From CALCZU01 sp964396165 (GTDB taxonomy: Bacteria > Bdellovibrionota > FAC87 > UBA2466), in assembly GCA_964396165.1 (NCBI GenBank), contig CAYNEF010000008.1:1-64000 (forward strand): a stretch of DNA of 64,000 nt, read 5' to 3'. The notes below the pieces were generated by a model, which was given only the letters and a program-made list of their open reading frames with translations, was not told where the DNA came from and did no database searches. Positions 56,232 through 64,000 of this stretch are shown one piece after another; position 1 is the stretch's first letter, and each line of letters opens with the position of its first letter. A program made the translations under genes and the position numbers.

Positions 56232-57265
56232 AATTCCCGTATTTGGAAGGCATTAAGTCCATGGCAGTGGTTGGAGCAACTGGTCTTGTAGGCCAAGAGT
56301 TCTTACAGCTTCTTTCTGAGCACAAGATTAAGATCCCCCATTTGAAGCTTCTTGCGTCCAGCGAAAGTGCCGGCACCAGTGTAGAAGCCGATGGCATGGA
56401 TGTCGAAGTCTCTGAACTGAATAAAGACAGTTTTAAAGGAGTCGAAATTGCTTTTATGTCAGTTCCTTCTGACATCACAAGAAAAGCTGTTGCGTGGGCG
56501 ATTGAAAGCAAAACTCTAGTTATCGACGATTCCAGCGAATTTAGAATGCAAAAAGAAGTGCCTCTCGTCATTCCTGAGGTCAATGGAAGCCTTCTGCGCG
56601 ATTTCACAGGACATGTTATTTCCACACCTAACTGTGTGGTGACTCCTCTTGTGATGTGTTTAAAACCTCTGGAAATGTACGGCATTAAAAGAGTCGTGGT
56701 ATCGACGTATCAGTCGGTATCCGGAGCCGGCAAAAAGGCATATGAAGAATTGTCTCAGCAAACGGCGTCTCTTTTAAATGGCGGATCGCACGAGCCAAAA
56801 GTATTTCCTCACCGTATCGCTTTTAACTGCTTGCCGATGATCGGAGAGCACTTGGAAAATGGCGCGACAGGAGAAGAAGACAAGGTCGTTAAAGAAACGC
56901 GCAAGATTTTAAATATGCCTGAACTAGCCATCACGGCGACTTGTGTGCGCGTTCCTACCTTTTTTGGCCACGGCATGTCTGTGAATGTGGAATTTAAAGA
57001 CGACTTTGGAAATATCGAATGCGTAAGAGAATTGCTCGAAGGTTTTGAAGGCGTTCGCGTACTGGATAATCCACAACACCAGATTTATCCGACTAATATC
57101 GAAGGGGGCGGATGTGACCCCATTTTTGTAGGCCGTATCAGACGTGATCATTCTGTAAAGAGTGGCGTTTCGATGTGGATTATGGGCGACAATATCCGTA
57201 AAGGGGCTGCCTTAAATTCTCTGCAAATTATCGATACGCTCTATCGCTACCGTCGCATGAGCTAA
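56228..57265 (+). CDS. asd: Aspartate-semialdehyde dehydrogenase
   Basis: Reduces aspartyl phosphate to the semialdehyde on the way to lysine, diaminopimelate, threonine and methionine. The 345-residue length is normal. MAVVGATGLVGQEFLQLL is the NADPH loop, ISTPNCVVTPLVMCL holds the catalytic Cys, and SVSGAGKKAYEEL and VRVPTFFGHGMSVNVEF (catalytic His region) follow. It begins within the end of pssA (ATGA) and belongs to the same run, an unusual companion for phospholipid genes. truA follows after 19 bp. Confidence 0.96.
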   Translation: MKFPYLEGIKSMAVVGATGLVGQEFLQLLSEHKIKIPHLKLLASSESAGTSVEADGMDVEVSELNKDSFKGVEIAFMSVPSDITRKAVAWAIESKTLVIDDSSEFRMQKEVPLVIPEVNGSLLRDFTGHVISTPNCVVTPLVMCLKPLEMYGIKRVVVSTYQSVSGAGKKAYEELSQQTASLLNGGSHEPKVFPHRIAFNCLPMIGEHLENGATGEEDKVVKETRKILNMPELAITATCVRVPTFFGHGMSVNVEFKDDFGNIECVRELLEGFEGVRVLDNPQHQIYPTNIEGGGCDPIFVGRIRRDHSVKSGVSMWIMGDNIRKGAALNSLQIIDTLYRYRRMS

Positions 57266-57284
57266 GTTTTTTTATTAGAAGTAC

Positions 57285-58055
57285 ATGTCAAACTTAACCA
57301 CATTTAAACCTCGCAATATTCGTCTAACTATTGAGTACGATGGGAGTGGCTATTGTGGTTGGCAGCGGCAAGCAGATAAACCCTCCATTCAATCCACTCT
57401 TGAAGACTTGATTGAGAATATTTTTGGCGAGAAAAAAGTAGTGCATGGGGCCGGTCGCACGGATTCAGGCGTACATGCCAAGGCACAAGTCGCTAATTTC
57501 TTGGGCGACGACAGAATGAGTGAGTCTAAGTGGGTAAGCATCTTAAATGCTAAGCTTCCTAAAACCATTCGCATCACCAATGCAGAGTTTGTTACGGATT
57601 CTTTTCACTCGCAGCGTTGGTCTACCGGCAAAATTTATGAATACAGAATATTAAACAGACGCTGTCACAGCGCCCTTGATACGCGCGTCTTTTTTTATCC
57701 CATGCCTTTAAAGCGTGAAGCAATGCGGGAAAGTTTAAAGTACTTTGTGGGGGAGTTTGATTTTGCGGCGTTTAAAGGGGCTAAGGCCACTGTAAAAACG
57801 ACAGTCAGAACAGTAACGCGTTTTGAAATGTTTGAAGAGGCGGATGATATTTTACGTTTTGAGATTGAAGCAAATGGTTTTTTAAAACAGATGGTTAGAT
57901 CCATGATGGGCACGGTACTTAAAGTCGGAGAAGGCAAACTTTCCCCATCTGACATTACTCCTATTATTTTGTCGCAGGATAGACAGAAAATTGGACGCAC
58001 TTTGCCACCCGAGGGCTTAACGCTCCTTCGCGTGAAGTACCAAGACATCCACTGA
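57285..58055 (+). CDS. truA: tRNA pseudouridine(38-40) synthase
   Basis: Modifies uridines 38-40 in the anticodon stem of tRNAs. The 256-residue protein has IRLTIEYDGSGYCGWQRQAD, VVHGAGRTDSGVHAKAQVAN with the catalytic Asp, IYEYRILNRRCHSAL and FLKQMVRSMMGTVLKVGEG, all diagnostic of TruA. It follows asd closely, a neighbourhood seen in other bacteria, and precedes a TonB-like gene by 25 bp. Confidence 0.96.
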   Translation: MSNLTTFKPRNIRLTIEYDGSGYCGWQRQADKPSIQSTLEDLIENIFGEKKVVHGAGRTDSGVHAKAQVANFLGDDRMSESKWVSILNAKLPKTIRITNAEFVTDSFHSQRWSTGKIYEYRILNRRCHSALDTRVFFYPMPLKREAMRESLKYFVGEFDFAAFKGAKATVKTTVRTVTRFEMFEEADDILRFEIEANGFLKQMVRSMMGTVLKVGEGKLSPSDITPIILSQDRQKIGRTLPPEGLTLLRVKYQDIH

Positions 58056-58080
58056 CGATAGGAGTATTCTATCCTTTGCT

Positions 58081-58941
58081 ATGAGATACGAGAGAGCACA
58101 TATTTCGTTAGGCTGGTTCGTACTTTTCGCAAGTCTGATCCATGTGCTCGTTTCCTTGATCGCTTTTAAACCCGCAGATATTAAAGAAGCCCTGACAGGC
58201 AAGAAACACTCTGAACGCGAACTCGAAGTTGTTGATCCGAAAATGATCGAAGAAAGAGATATTGTCGAAACTTCGAAATTAAAAAAGCAAGATCCAGAGC
58301 TTGCTAAAAACAAAGCCCGCTTTTATGCGGAAGAAACAAACCGGGTAAAAGAAGAAACTAAAAGCCCCTTACATGGCAAATTTCAACAAGGGGAAATTAT
58401 CCCTCGTGGCGGAGACAGCGAAGGATCAGAACTGCCGCTGGGTGAAGACGGAGAAAAACAAGGTAAAGCCAAGGGAAGCGATACTCCTAATTTAAAAGAT
58501 TTAATGCTTTATTCGCGGACTCCTAATCAACTTCCCGGAGACATCAAAGAGGGAACTGAGACGGTACTGAATACCGATAAAGTTCTCTATGCTTCTTTCA
58601 TCAACCGGATCGCGGAAGAAGTCTATGATCCTTGGGTCACGAATCTTGAAACGACTATTCGCGAAACAAAGCTTAAAGATAAGAAGCTGGAAACAAATCT
58701 CTATATTACAAAGCTGCTTGTGACGATGGATAAAGAAGGTGATATACAGGGAATTAAGGTCATGAAAAGTAGTGGAAATGACGAGATTGATGATGCTCCC
58801 AGACGCGCTTTCTGGTCGCTAGAAGGATTTAAAAATCCGCCCTCGCAACTGATGAAAGAAGACGGTTTTATCCGTCTCACATATGAATTTCATCTAGAGT
58901 ACAAAAATTCAGGATTTAATATTATTCCGGGTCGGCTTTAG
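58081..58941 (+). CDS. TonB-like envelope-spanning protein, second copy
   Basis: A 286-residue protein with the same architecture as the product at 17970-18944: N-terminal helix (LGWFVLFASLIHVLVSLIAF), a long charged linker with Lys/Glu and a Gly-rich part (RGGDSEGSELPLGEDGEKQG), and a C-terminal domain with LVTMDKEGDIQGIKVMKSSG and DDAPRRAFWSLEGFKNPPSQ. The shared IDxAxxRAF...PPxxLMxxDGFxRLxYxF end shows the two are paralogues. No ExbB or ExbD near. The C-terminus overlaps the convergent Cys-cluster gene by 20 bp. Confidence 0.76.
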   Translation: MRYERAHISLGWFVLFASLIHVLVSLIAFKPADIKEALTGKKHSERELEVVDPKMIEERDIVETSKLKKQDPELAKNKARFYAEETNRVKEETKSPLHGKFQQGEIIPRGGDSEGSELPLGEDGEKQGKAKGSDTPNLKDLMLYSRTPNQLPGDIKEGTETVLNTDKVLYASFINRIAEEVYDPWVTNLETTIRETKLKDKKLETNLYITKLLVTMDKEGDIQGIKVMKSSGNDEIDDAPRRAFWSLEGFKNPPSQLMKEDGFIRLTYEFHLEYKNSGFNIIPGRL

Positions 58942-59464
58942 AAAGAGCAATTTTTTCATCCTGGCGTTCGCTGGCGCGTTTTTTTAATTCTTCAAAAAAT
59001 TCTTCTTTGGTCATTTTCTTTTCGAAAGAAAACCCGCATGAGGTGTCTTTAGAAACAAGATTTCTGTCGGCAATATCGCCGGGCGTGATGGGAAAAAGTC
59101 TGCAAATATTGGGTCTGTCTTCATATACGCTGCAGCGGGAAGTACCTTCATCCCAGTGCGGGCATTGAAAGAGAAGTTTGCAGGAACTGGAGCAATGTGC
59201 GCAGCCGCCTTGCATGCCGTAATATTTTTGCAAGAGATGGGCGAGTGGCGGAAAAAAACTAATCATCACGCGACGGGCTTTACCCAAGATGAGTTGTCTG
59301 CCAGTGGCTGAAAACAAACCCTTTTTGGAGAATGCGGCCTTGGTAAAAGGAATCATCCTTTCGTACACATGATAGGCTCTTCTTAAAGGACGGTATTTTT
59401 GAACAAAGTCGTGCATACGGCTAGTAAGTTGCAATGCCTCTGCCATAAATGGTGTTGAAATCAT
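58922..59464 (-). CDS. YkgJ-family cysteine cluster protein
   Basis: A 180-residue protein with the Zn/Fe-chelating pattern of the YkgJ family: GGCAHCSSSCKLLFQCPHWD, then TSRCSVYEDRPNICRLFPIT and SKDTSCGFSFEK. Seven Cys in this spacing probably hold a metal or cluster. The function of the family is unclear; some are linked to metal handling or translation. The N-terminal about 80 residues are helical and basic with no recognised domain. An internal ATG at residue 8 is an alternative start. Confidence 0.88.
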   Translation of the reverse strand: MISTPFMAEALQLTSRMHDFVQKYRPLRRAYHVYERMIPFTKAAFSKKGLFSATGRQLILGKARRVMISFFPPLAHLLQKYYGMQGGCAHCSSSCKLLFQCPHWDEGTSRCSVYEDRPNICRLFPITPGDIADRNLVSKDTSCGFSFEKKMTKEEFFEELKKRASERQDEKIALSKADPE

Positions 59465-59603
59465 TAAGGAAATTTAACGTGAACTTGTGTGATTCGTCAA
59501 AGATTTAAACGCTCACTAAAAGTGTGGATGTATTCTTTTTGTATCTGGTTTTTTAAACGAAGAAAAAGAAGGTAGAATTAATCTCTTATAACGGAGTACT
59601 AAA

Positions 59604-60041
59604 ATGGATCAGTTTTTAGAATCAGCGATTGAGGAAGCAAAACAGGGTTTAAAAGAAGGTGGAATTCCCATTGGTTCTGTTCTCGTCATCGATAATAAAA
59701 TTGTGGGACGCGGCCATAACAGAAGAGTGCAAAAGGGCAGTGCGATCTTGCATGCCGAGATGGATTGTCTGGAAAATGCGGGAAGATTGACTGCACGGCA
59801 GTATGAGAAATCCATTCTCTACTCGACGCTTTCTCCTTGCGATATGTGCAGCGGTACAGCGCTTTTATATAAAATCCCTCGCATTGTGATTGGAGAAAAC
59901 GTGACCTTCCAAGGGCCTGAAGCTTACGTTCAATCGCGGGGCGTGAAAGTAGAAATCTTAAAAAACGAAACCTGCATTCAATTGATGCGAGAATTTATCG
60001 AAAAAAATCCCAAACTCTGGAACGAAGACATCGGCGTATAA
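59604..60041 (+). CDS. Cytosine deaminase of the yeast (Fcy1) type
   Basis: A 145-residue zinc deaminase. ILHAEMDCLENAGRL gives His and the catalytic Glu, and STLSPCDMCSGTALLYKIPR gives the two zinc Cys. The details match fungal cytosine deaminase rather than bacterial CodA or tRNA adenosine deaminase: KEGGIPIGSVLVIDNKIVGR, GHNRRVQKGSAILH, and the C-terminal PKLWNEDIGV, which parallels the substrate-closing end of the yeast enzyme. It should turn cytosine into uracil for salvage. CGGAG upstream supports ATG 59604. Substrate could differ slightly within the CDA fold. Confidence 0.82.
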   Translation: MDQFLESAIEEAKQGLKEGGIPIGSVLVIDNKIVGRGHNRRVQKGSAILHAEMDCLENAGRLTARQYEKSILYSTLSPCDMCSGTALLYKIPRIVIGENVTFQGPEAYVQSRGVKVEILKNETCIQLMREFIEKNPKLWNEDIGV

Positions 60042-60042
60042 A

Positions 60043-61137
60043 TCAAACAAGCGGGCGCATGTTTTCGCGGCGGATTTCTGTGGCGAGGATTTTTAAGAAG
60101 GAAACAAAGACGGCAGCAATGACGGGGCCTAAGAAGATGCCCATTGGGCCGAATAAGTTAATTGCGCCAAAGACACTGACTAAAGCAAGTAATGGGTGCA
60201 TTTCGGATTGCCCCTTCATTACCCACGGCCGAATAAAATTATCGACTGTTGAAATGAGGACACCTCCAGCAATCATCACTGCCATCAAACCCCAACTTTG
60301 GATAGTCCCTAGATAAATAGCAGCGCAAATCCAAATAGGAGCTGATCCGACTAGCGGAACCATCCCGGCAACGATGGTGACCAAACCAATTAACACGGCA
60401 TTCGGAAGCCCCGTGATGGCAAAGAAGATAGACATCAAAATCGCCTGCACAAATGAACTTGTAAATAAACCCAGCACTACGCCACGGCAGGATCTCTCAA
60501 AGGCAGTATAAAGTTCACGAGACCGATCGTTTTTTATCGGCGAAAGAGAAGCTAAAAATTTCAAAAACTTTGCGCCATCTGCTAAAAAGAAATACGTCGA
60601 GATGATCACAATAAAAAGCGCCATGAAGAACGACGGCATGCTCCCTAAGAAGGTGGCAATGCCTGTGGATGTTTTTTCCACCACTGTCTGAAGCATATCG
60701 AGAGCCTGGCTATTGATCCACTCTCTGTCTAAAGGCATAAAGCGGGTGAGCGTGCTAATGAGCTTTTTAATCATCGGATGCTCGGCGAGATCTTCAAGCG
60801 TCTGGCCTGGCTTAATGATTTTTAAATGCCCAACGACTCCGATGAGACGGTAAGTACCGCTATAAAGTAAGAAGACTATCGGCGCTAAAATTCCCGCACT
60901 GAGCCCAATCGTTACCACAAACGCCGACACACTCTCGGGAAATTTTTTCGTACACCATTCAAATACGGGATAACACAAGATCGCACACACTGCCCCTAGC
61001 AGCATGGGCAAGATCAAAGGTGCCATCATGTAGAAGAATAAAAAGGTAAGGCCCAAACCCAAGAGAAGTTGAATCGATCCACGCCACTTCTGCTGTGTAG
61101 CAGGTGGCGTAGACGGATCTGTATTGTTAAGTTCCAT
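60043..61137 (-). CDS. AI-2E family (TqsA/PerM-like) transporter
   Basis: A 364-residue inner-membrane protein with about eight helices, starting WRGSIQLLLGLGLTFLFFYM in part. The family pattern is clear: ILCYPVFEWCTKKFPESVSA, FIVIISTYFFLADGAKFL, GLPNAVLIGLVTIVAGMVPLVG and DNFIRPWVMKGQSEMHPLLA. Members export autoinducer-2 or act as Na/H antiporters; the substrate is not decided by sequence. It follows rpsI by 19 bp, so it may be read with the ribosomal pair. Its end is 1 bp from the deaminase gene. Confidence 0.93.
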   Translation of the reverse strand: MELNNTDPSTPPATQQKWRGSIQLLLGLGLTFLFFYMMAPLILPMLLGAVCAILCYPVFEWCTKKFPESVSAFVVTIGLSAGILAPIVFLLYSGTYRLIGVVGHLKIIKPGQTLEDLAEHPMIKKLISTLTRFMPLDREWINSQALDMLQTVVEKTSTGIATFLGSMPSFFMALFIVIISTYFFLADGAKFLKFLASLSPIKNDRSRELYTAFERSCRGVVLGLFTSSFVQAILMSIFFAITGLPNAVLIGLVTIVAGMVPLVGSAPIWICAAIYLGTIQSWGLMAVMIAGGVLISTVDNFIRPWVMKGQSEMHPLLALVSVFGAINLFGPMGIFLGPVIAAVFVSFLKILATEIRRENMRPLV

Positions 61138-61156
61138 TGAGTTTGAACTATTAAAA

Positions 61157-61549
61157 TTAACGTTTTGAGAACTGGAAGCGTTTGCGTGCGCCTTTTTGAC
61201 CGTATTTTTTTCTTTCTTTCATACGGGGGTCACGAGTTAAGTAGCCTTCTTTTTTCAAAGTAGCTCTTAATTCAGGATCCAGCTTTAACAGAGCGCGGCT
61301 GATTCCGTGAATCAGAGCGCCTGCTTGTGCGGAACTTCCTCCGCCGTTGACTAGACTTTCTACGCGGACACTTTTGTGTTTGTCCGTTAAAAGCATGGGG
61401 CGAGCAACAATCATTCTTAATGTGTCTCTGCCGAAAAATTCTTCAAATGGCTTTTCGTTTACAAGGATGGAACCGTCTCCACCTTCAAACAGTCTAACTC
61501 TTGCGACTGCTGTTTTTCTTCTGCCTGTTGCTACGATTGCTTGTGCCAT
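61157..61549 (-). CDS. rpsI: 30S ribosomal protein S9
   Basis: Small-subunit protein whose C-terminal tail reaches the P-site tRNA. The 130-residue length is normal. ATGRRKTAVARVRLFEGGDG, ETLRM-like FFGRDTLRMIVARPML, and GGGSSAQAGALIHGISRALL are typical, and the end GQKGARKRFQFSKR has the Lys-Arg tail that contacts tRNA. It follows rplM after 3 bp, the usual operon order. Confidence 0.98.
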   Translation of the reverse strand: MAQAIVATGRRKTAVARVRLFEGGDGSILVNEKPFEEFFGRDTLRMIVARPMLLTDKHKSVRVESLVNGGGSSAQAGALIHGISRALLKLDPELRATLKKEGYLTRDPRMKERKKYGQKGARKRFQFSKR

Positions 61550-61552
61550 ATT

Positions 61553-62125
61553 TTAGTTAGCTCCTATATTTGGAAATTTTACTTCCGCAGGCTTTTGAGC
61601 CTTATGTGGGTGTTCGCTGCCTTCGTAAACGAAGAGCTTGGAGAACCAACGGTTCACCATATGCCCCTTATATTTAGGAAGCATGCGGTAGACAGCTTTT
61701 TCAATCAATTTTTCTGGACGCGTATCACGCAAAGTCTGAGCTGTGATTGTTTTCAAACCGCCCGGATAATTTGTGTGATGTTGGTAAACTTTTTGTTCCC
61801 ATTTTTTACCGCTGAATTCAGCTTTCTTTGCATTGATGACTACGACCGAGTCTCCAATGTCAGCGTGGCGGGTATAAAATGCTTTGTGTTTGCCCATTAA
61901 AAGGTGCGCAATGTGGGAGCTAGCACGTCCGATAGGAAGCCCTGCTACGTCTACAAGCAACCATTTATTGTCTTCCCCATTTTTCGCAAAAGGCGTTTTA
62001 GGGAGCAAAGGTTTTCTTGCTACATGTGTCTTTTTTGGTTTTGCAGTTTTTGCTTCTGCTTGTGGAGCCGCTGCTTTTTTTGCAGGTTTATCGGCTTTTT
62101 CCTTATCAGATTTTTTTGTCGGCAT
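61553..62125 (-). CDS. rplM: 50S ribosomal protein L13 with N-terminal extension
   Basis: An early-assembly protein of the large subunit. The core (about residue 50 on) has KWLLVDVAGLPIGRASSHIA, LLMGKHKAFYTRHADIGDSV, HHTNYPGGLKTITAQTL and AVYRMLPKYKGHMVNRWFSK, all typical of L13. About 48 extra residues rich in Lys, Ala and Pro (KKSDKEKADKPAKKAAAPQA onward) precede it; usual L13 is about 142 residues, this is 190. The basic tail could bind rRNA. rpsI follows. Confidence 0.97.
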   Translation of the reverse strand: MPTKKSDKEKADKPAKKAAAPQAEAKTAKPKKTHVARKPLLPKTPFAKNGEDNKWLLVDVAGLPIGRASSHIAHLLMGKHKAFYTRHADIGDSVVVINAKKAEFSGKKWEQKVYQHHTNYPGGLKTITAQTLRDTRPEKLIEKAVYRMLPKYKGHMVNRWFSKLFVYEGSEHPHKAQKPAEVKFPNIGAN

Positions 62126-62246
62126 CGCTAAATTCCCAATAGTTTCAACCAGTCACATTCGAGCCCCATTCTTAGGGCAGGTTTGTGGCCAATGTTAAGA
62201 GGGTAGAGTTAATGGCATAAGTTAAAGAAGTCAATGAATTAGTAGT

Positions 62247-63050
62247 TCAACGGGGGGAGTAAATTCCATAATAAAGAATGACCGGCCCCTGGGCATAAAA
62301 ACGGTAGGTTTCGGGCTGTCCCCGCACCATGCGATCGTGCCTAAGATCTAATAAGAGCGAACCTACTATGTTGTACTGGCTCATACAAGCTTCCGAAGGG
62401 GAGAGGGTTTCGGTTATTTGGATAGGTCCTGGGCCCTGCCACTGAATCCCCTCATTTGGGTTTTCTGCTTGCGTACCAGAGATAGCCGTGCCTGGTAGGA
62501 ATTCTTTTAAAACCGGGCGTTCTTCTGGGCGGCACGAGTTTTCAAGGGGCGGGCTCTCCCCTTGGGTAACGATGAAGTGCCCCCATTCTAATTTAGAGGT
62601 CGTATAAAGACTAATCGAGGGGAAGTTTTTGTGGACCAAATTCCAGCTGAGGGTGCGTACACGGTCTTTTTCAGTCAGATCTTTGGGGTAAGCTTTTTCA
62701 GCCTCCTTTTGTAGTGCCAGAAGCAAAAGCTTGCGGCGATTGACCTCGGGCAAAATGCGCTTAAGCGTCTCGGAGTTTGAGCGGGAATAATACTCAATAT
62801 AATTTGCGAGATTTTTATGTTCGAGCATCAGTCTGTCTAGAAGACTGGTCGCCCGCCGCATTGTTGCGATGACTTCGCGACAGTCTCGTACCGGTTTATC
62901 CGGGGACAAAGGCGTATTTTCAACAGTGGCGAATAGATAGAGCGGCCGGTACCACTTTATTATCTGTGAAGTGCACTTGTTGCTACAGGGATAAACAAGA
63001 GTGGAATAAAAAACGGGTAGAAGAAAAAAATATTTTAAGTGCGTGTGCAT
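62247..63050 (-). CDS. Exported protein of unknown function
   Basis: A 267-residue protein with a short hydrophobic N-terminus (LKYFFLLPVFYSTLVYPC) that may be a signal peptide. There are Cys residues in VYPCSNKCTSQ, DCREVIA, SCRPEER and EACMSQY, likely paired outside the cytosol. An N-terminal helical half (ATMRRATSLLDRLMLEHKNL) is followed by a beta-rich half. I recognise no family. The start shares a base with the stop of the lipoprotein gene upstream (TAATG), so the two are coupled and probably act together. Confidence 0.66.
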   Translation of the reverse strand: MHTHLKYFFLLPVFYSTLVYPCSNKCTSQIIKWYRPLYLFATVENTPLSPDKPVRDCREVIATMRRATSLLDRLMLEHKNLANYIEYYSRSNSETLKRILPEVNRRKLLLLALQKEAEKAYPKDLTEKDRVRTLSWNLVHKNFPSISLYTTSKLEWGHFIVTQGESPPLENSCRPEERPVLKEFLPGTAISGTQAENPNEGIQWQGPGPIQITETLSPSEACMSQYNIVGSLLLDLRHDRMVRGQPETYRFYAQGPVILYYGIYSPR

Positions 63051-63934
63051 TAAAACCCCACTTTCTTTACTTGTAGTGTGAAGTCGATCGTTTGAGGAAC
63101 GTCTTGGTTTGTAGTGGATATTTGAAAACGTAACGAGAGCGACTCTGTACTTAAGTCACACAAGACATCTCTTAGTGCTATTGGCTCTTGAATAAAGGGA
63201 GTTGCAGATGGCGAGATATTGGAAAATAGAAGAGGCATTTTTCTTTTTATCTCGTCCAAATTGCCTGCTTTGATAGTAAGTGCATTCGCTTTTGTTTCTG
63301 TGATCTCCACTAGTCTTATGGAGGAAGGCGATAAGGGATTAAGAAACGTCAATTTTTCAAAGACGTGTCCGTCTTCTTCCAATTTCTTTTTTATTTTAAA
63401 AAGGAGATCTTCTCCCAACCCCGGAAGATGAGGGAGGTTCGCCGTCACGAGCACTTCACTTGAGCGTCTTAACCAGAATAACGCGTTTTCTTTCATACTA
63501 TTTGTGATGAATGTGCTCTCACTTCCAGCTACTTTGGCAAATGTTTTTAGTTTCTCGCAAGTGTAGGCGGAATAAGGGGTGCGGAACTTATCCGGATCTT
63601 CTTCAAAAGGGTTCGTCCATCTTTTTTCAATGGGGACAAGTTCGACATTAAACGCTTTGGGATAGTTTGTGATTAAAATTTCTCCGTCGTGATTCACCGT
63701 GCCTTCTAATCTTTTTCCATTTCCCATGTCAGACAGAACAAAAGACACGGGTGTTTCTCCTATGGGAGTAACGGGCGAAGGTTTAGTTACTACAGGGGTG
63801 GGCGCGGGAGTCACTGTAGGTACTGCTATGGGCTCTGGAGATGGACTTTGTAGGGGAATTTGTTCTTTTGTTTTCCCACAGCCAAATAAAATAACGACAA
63901 TGAGACCGACTGTGAAGTTTGTTAGCTTATTCAT
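63050..63934 (-). CDS. Exported lipoprotein of unknown function
   Basis: A 294-residue protein. The signal ends in lipobox ILFGCGK, Cys at about residue 19. A Pro/Thr/Val-rich linker (about 30-62, with VPTVTPAPTPVVTKPSPVTP) precedes a beta-rich domain with SFVLSDMGNGKRLEGTVNHD and a single Cys in YTCEKLKT. I recognise no family. It overlaps the gene before it by 4 bp (ATGA) and the one after by one base (TAATG), forming an envelope-protein operon that continues past the window. Confidence 0.72.
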   Translation of the reverse strand: MNKLTNFTVGLIVVILFGCGKTKEQIPLQSPSPEPIAVPTVTPAPTPVVTKPSPVTPIGETPVSFVLSDMGNGKRLEGTVNHDGEILITNYPKAFNVELVPIEKRWTNPFEEDPDKFRTPYSAYTCEKLKTFAKVAGSESTFITNSMKENALFWLRRSSEVLVTANLPHLPGLGEDLLFKIKKKLEEDGHVFEKLTFLNPLSPSSIRLVEITETKANALTIKAGNLDEIKRKMPLLFSNISPSATPFIQEPIALRDVLCDLSTESLSLRFQISTTNQDVPQTIDFTLQVKKVGF

Positions 63935-64000
63935 TCTTTTTCCTGATCGCTGAGTGTGTTTTTGATGACTCCACGTTGAGTATCAAGAGTGGAATCTACT
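63931..64000 (-). CDS. C-terminal fragment of an upstream gene, cut by right edge
   Basis: The frame entering from the right edge is open for 22 codons (ending STLDTQRGVIKNTLSDQEKE) and stops at TGA 63933-63931, which overlaps the ATG of the lipoprotein gene in ATGA. The tight overlap, like those between the two following genes, suggests the last codons of a coupled upstream gene. The fragment is too short for any functional call, and a chance open frame is possible. Confidence 0.45.
   Translation of the reverse strand, partial: VDSTLDTQRGVIKNTLSDQEKE

Overview
The window looks like chromosomal DNA of a Gram-negative, moderately AT-rich bacterium, most likely a delta-proteobacterial-type lineage such as Bdellovibrionota. 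The reasons are indirect: many secreted proteases and lipoproteins, Myxococcus-type Cys-rich repeats and thrombospondin type 3 repeats in a giant surface lipoprotein, a CHASE2 kinase paired with an NtrC-type regulator, two TonB-like proteins, and a cache-HAMP adenylate cyclase. The taxon is inference. A 100-N run at 1812-1911 shows this is a draft scaffold.

Layout. 1-4.1 kb: partial lipoprotein, trypsin-like protease, DEAD-type RNA helicase with a 15-residue repeat tail interrupted by the gap, and an NlpC/P60-like secreted protein. 4.2-10.5 kb: zeta-class GST (maiA), then a minus-strand run of outer-membrane protein, CHASE2 histidine kinase, sigma54 response regulator, tryptophan 2,3-dioxygenase and pseudouridine synthase, the last three coupled by overlaps. 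10.6-12.6 kb: beta-barrel/matrixin-like metalloprotease pair and an Nfu Fe-S scaffold. 12.8-21.7 kb: a 1716-residue multidomain lipoprotein facing a minus-strand dsbD / lytic transglycosylase / membrane protein / TonB run. 21.7-28 kb: UbiB-like kinase, receiver-like membrane protein, a possible sigma54 promoter before a secreted protein and a TPR protein, a ZIP transporter, and an M48-like protein without the zinc motif. 28-36.6 kb: hotdog dehydratase pair, purM-purN with a 3-aminobutyryl-CoA ammonia-lyase-like gene, rplS, rnhB, M14 carboxypeptidase, YraN, STAS protein and rsmI. 36.7-45.9 kb: HNH nuclease, trxA, tRNA-Val(GAC) with a nearby copy of its 3-prime end, adenylate cyclase divergent from a FecR-like protein, an ABC-2 exporter, and a perfect 36-bp inverted repeat. 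46-64 kb: glpQ, queF, glpF, ldhA, a YfhO-like protein, the ftsH-sORF-psd-pssA-asd-truA-tonB2 run, a yeast-type cytosine deaminase, an AI-2E exporter, rpsI, rplM, and a secreted-protein operon cut by the right edge.

How the genes work together. Core functions (ribosomal proteins, purine synthesis, phosphatidylethanolamine synthesis, tRNA and rRNA modification, membrane proteolysis) are interleaved with envelope and signalling genes. The dsbD-slt-membrane protein-tonB run against the Cys-rich giant lipoprotein is the best candidate for an uncharacterised envelope system, but this rests on proximity and domain content only. A striking general property is convergent packing: of 15 convergent gene pairs, 14 overlap or lie within 6 bp of each other. 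The one roomy convergent gap (45131-45333) holds the 36-bp perfect inverted repeat.
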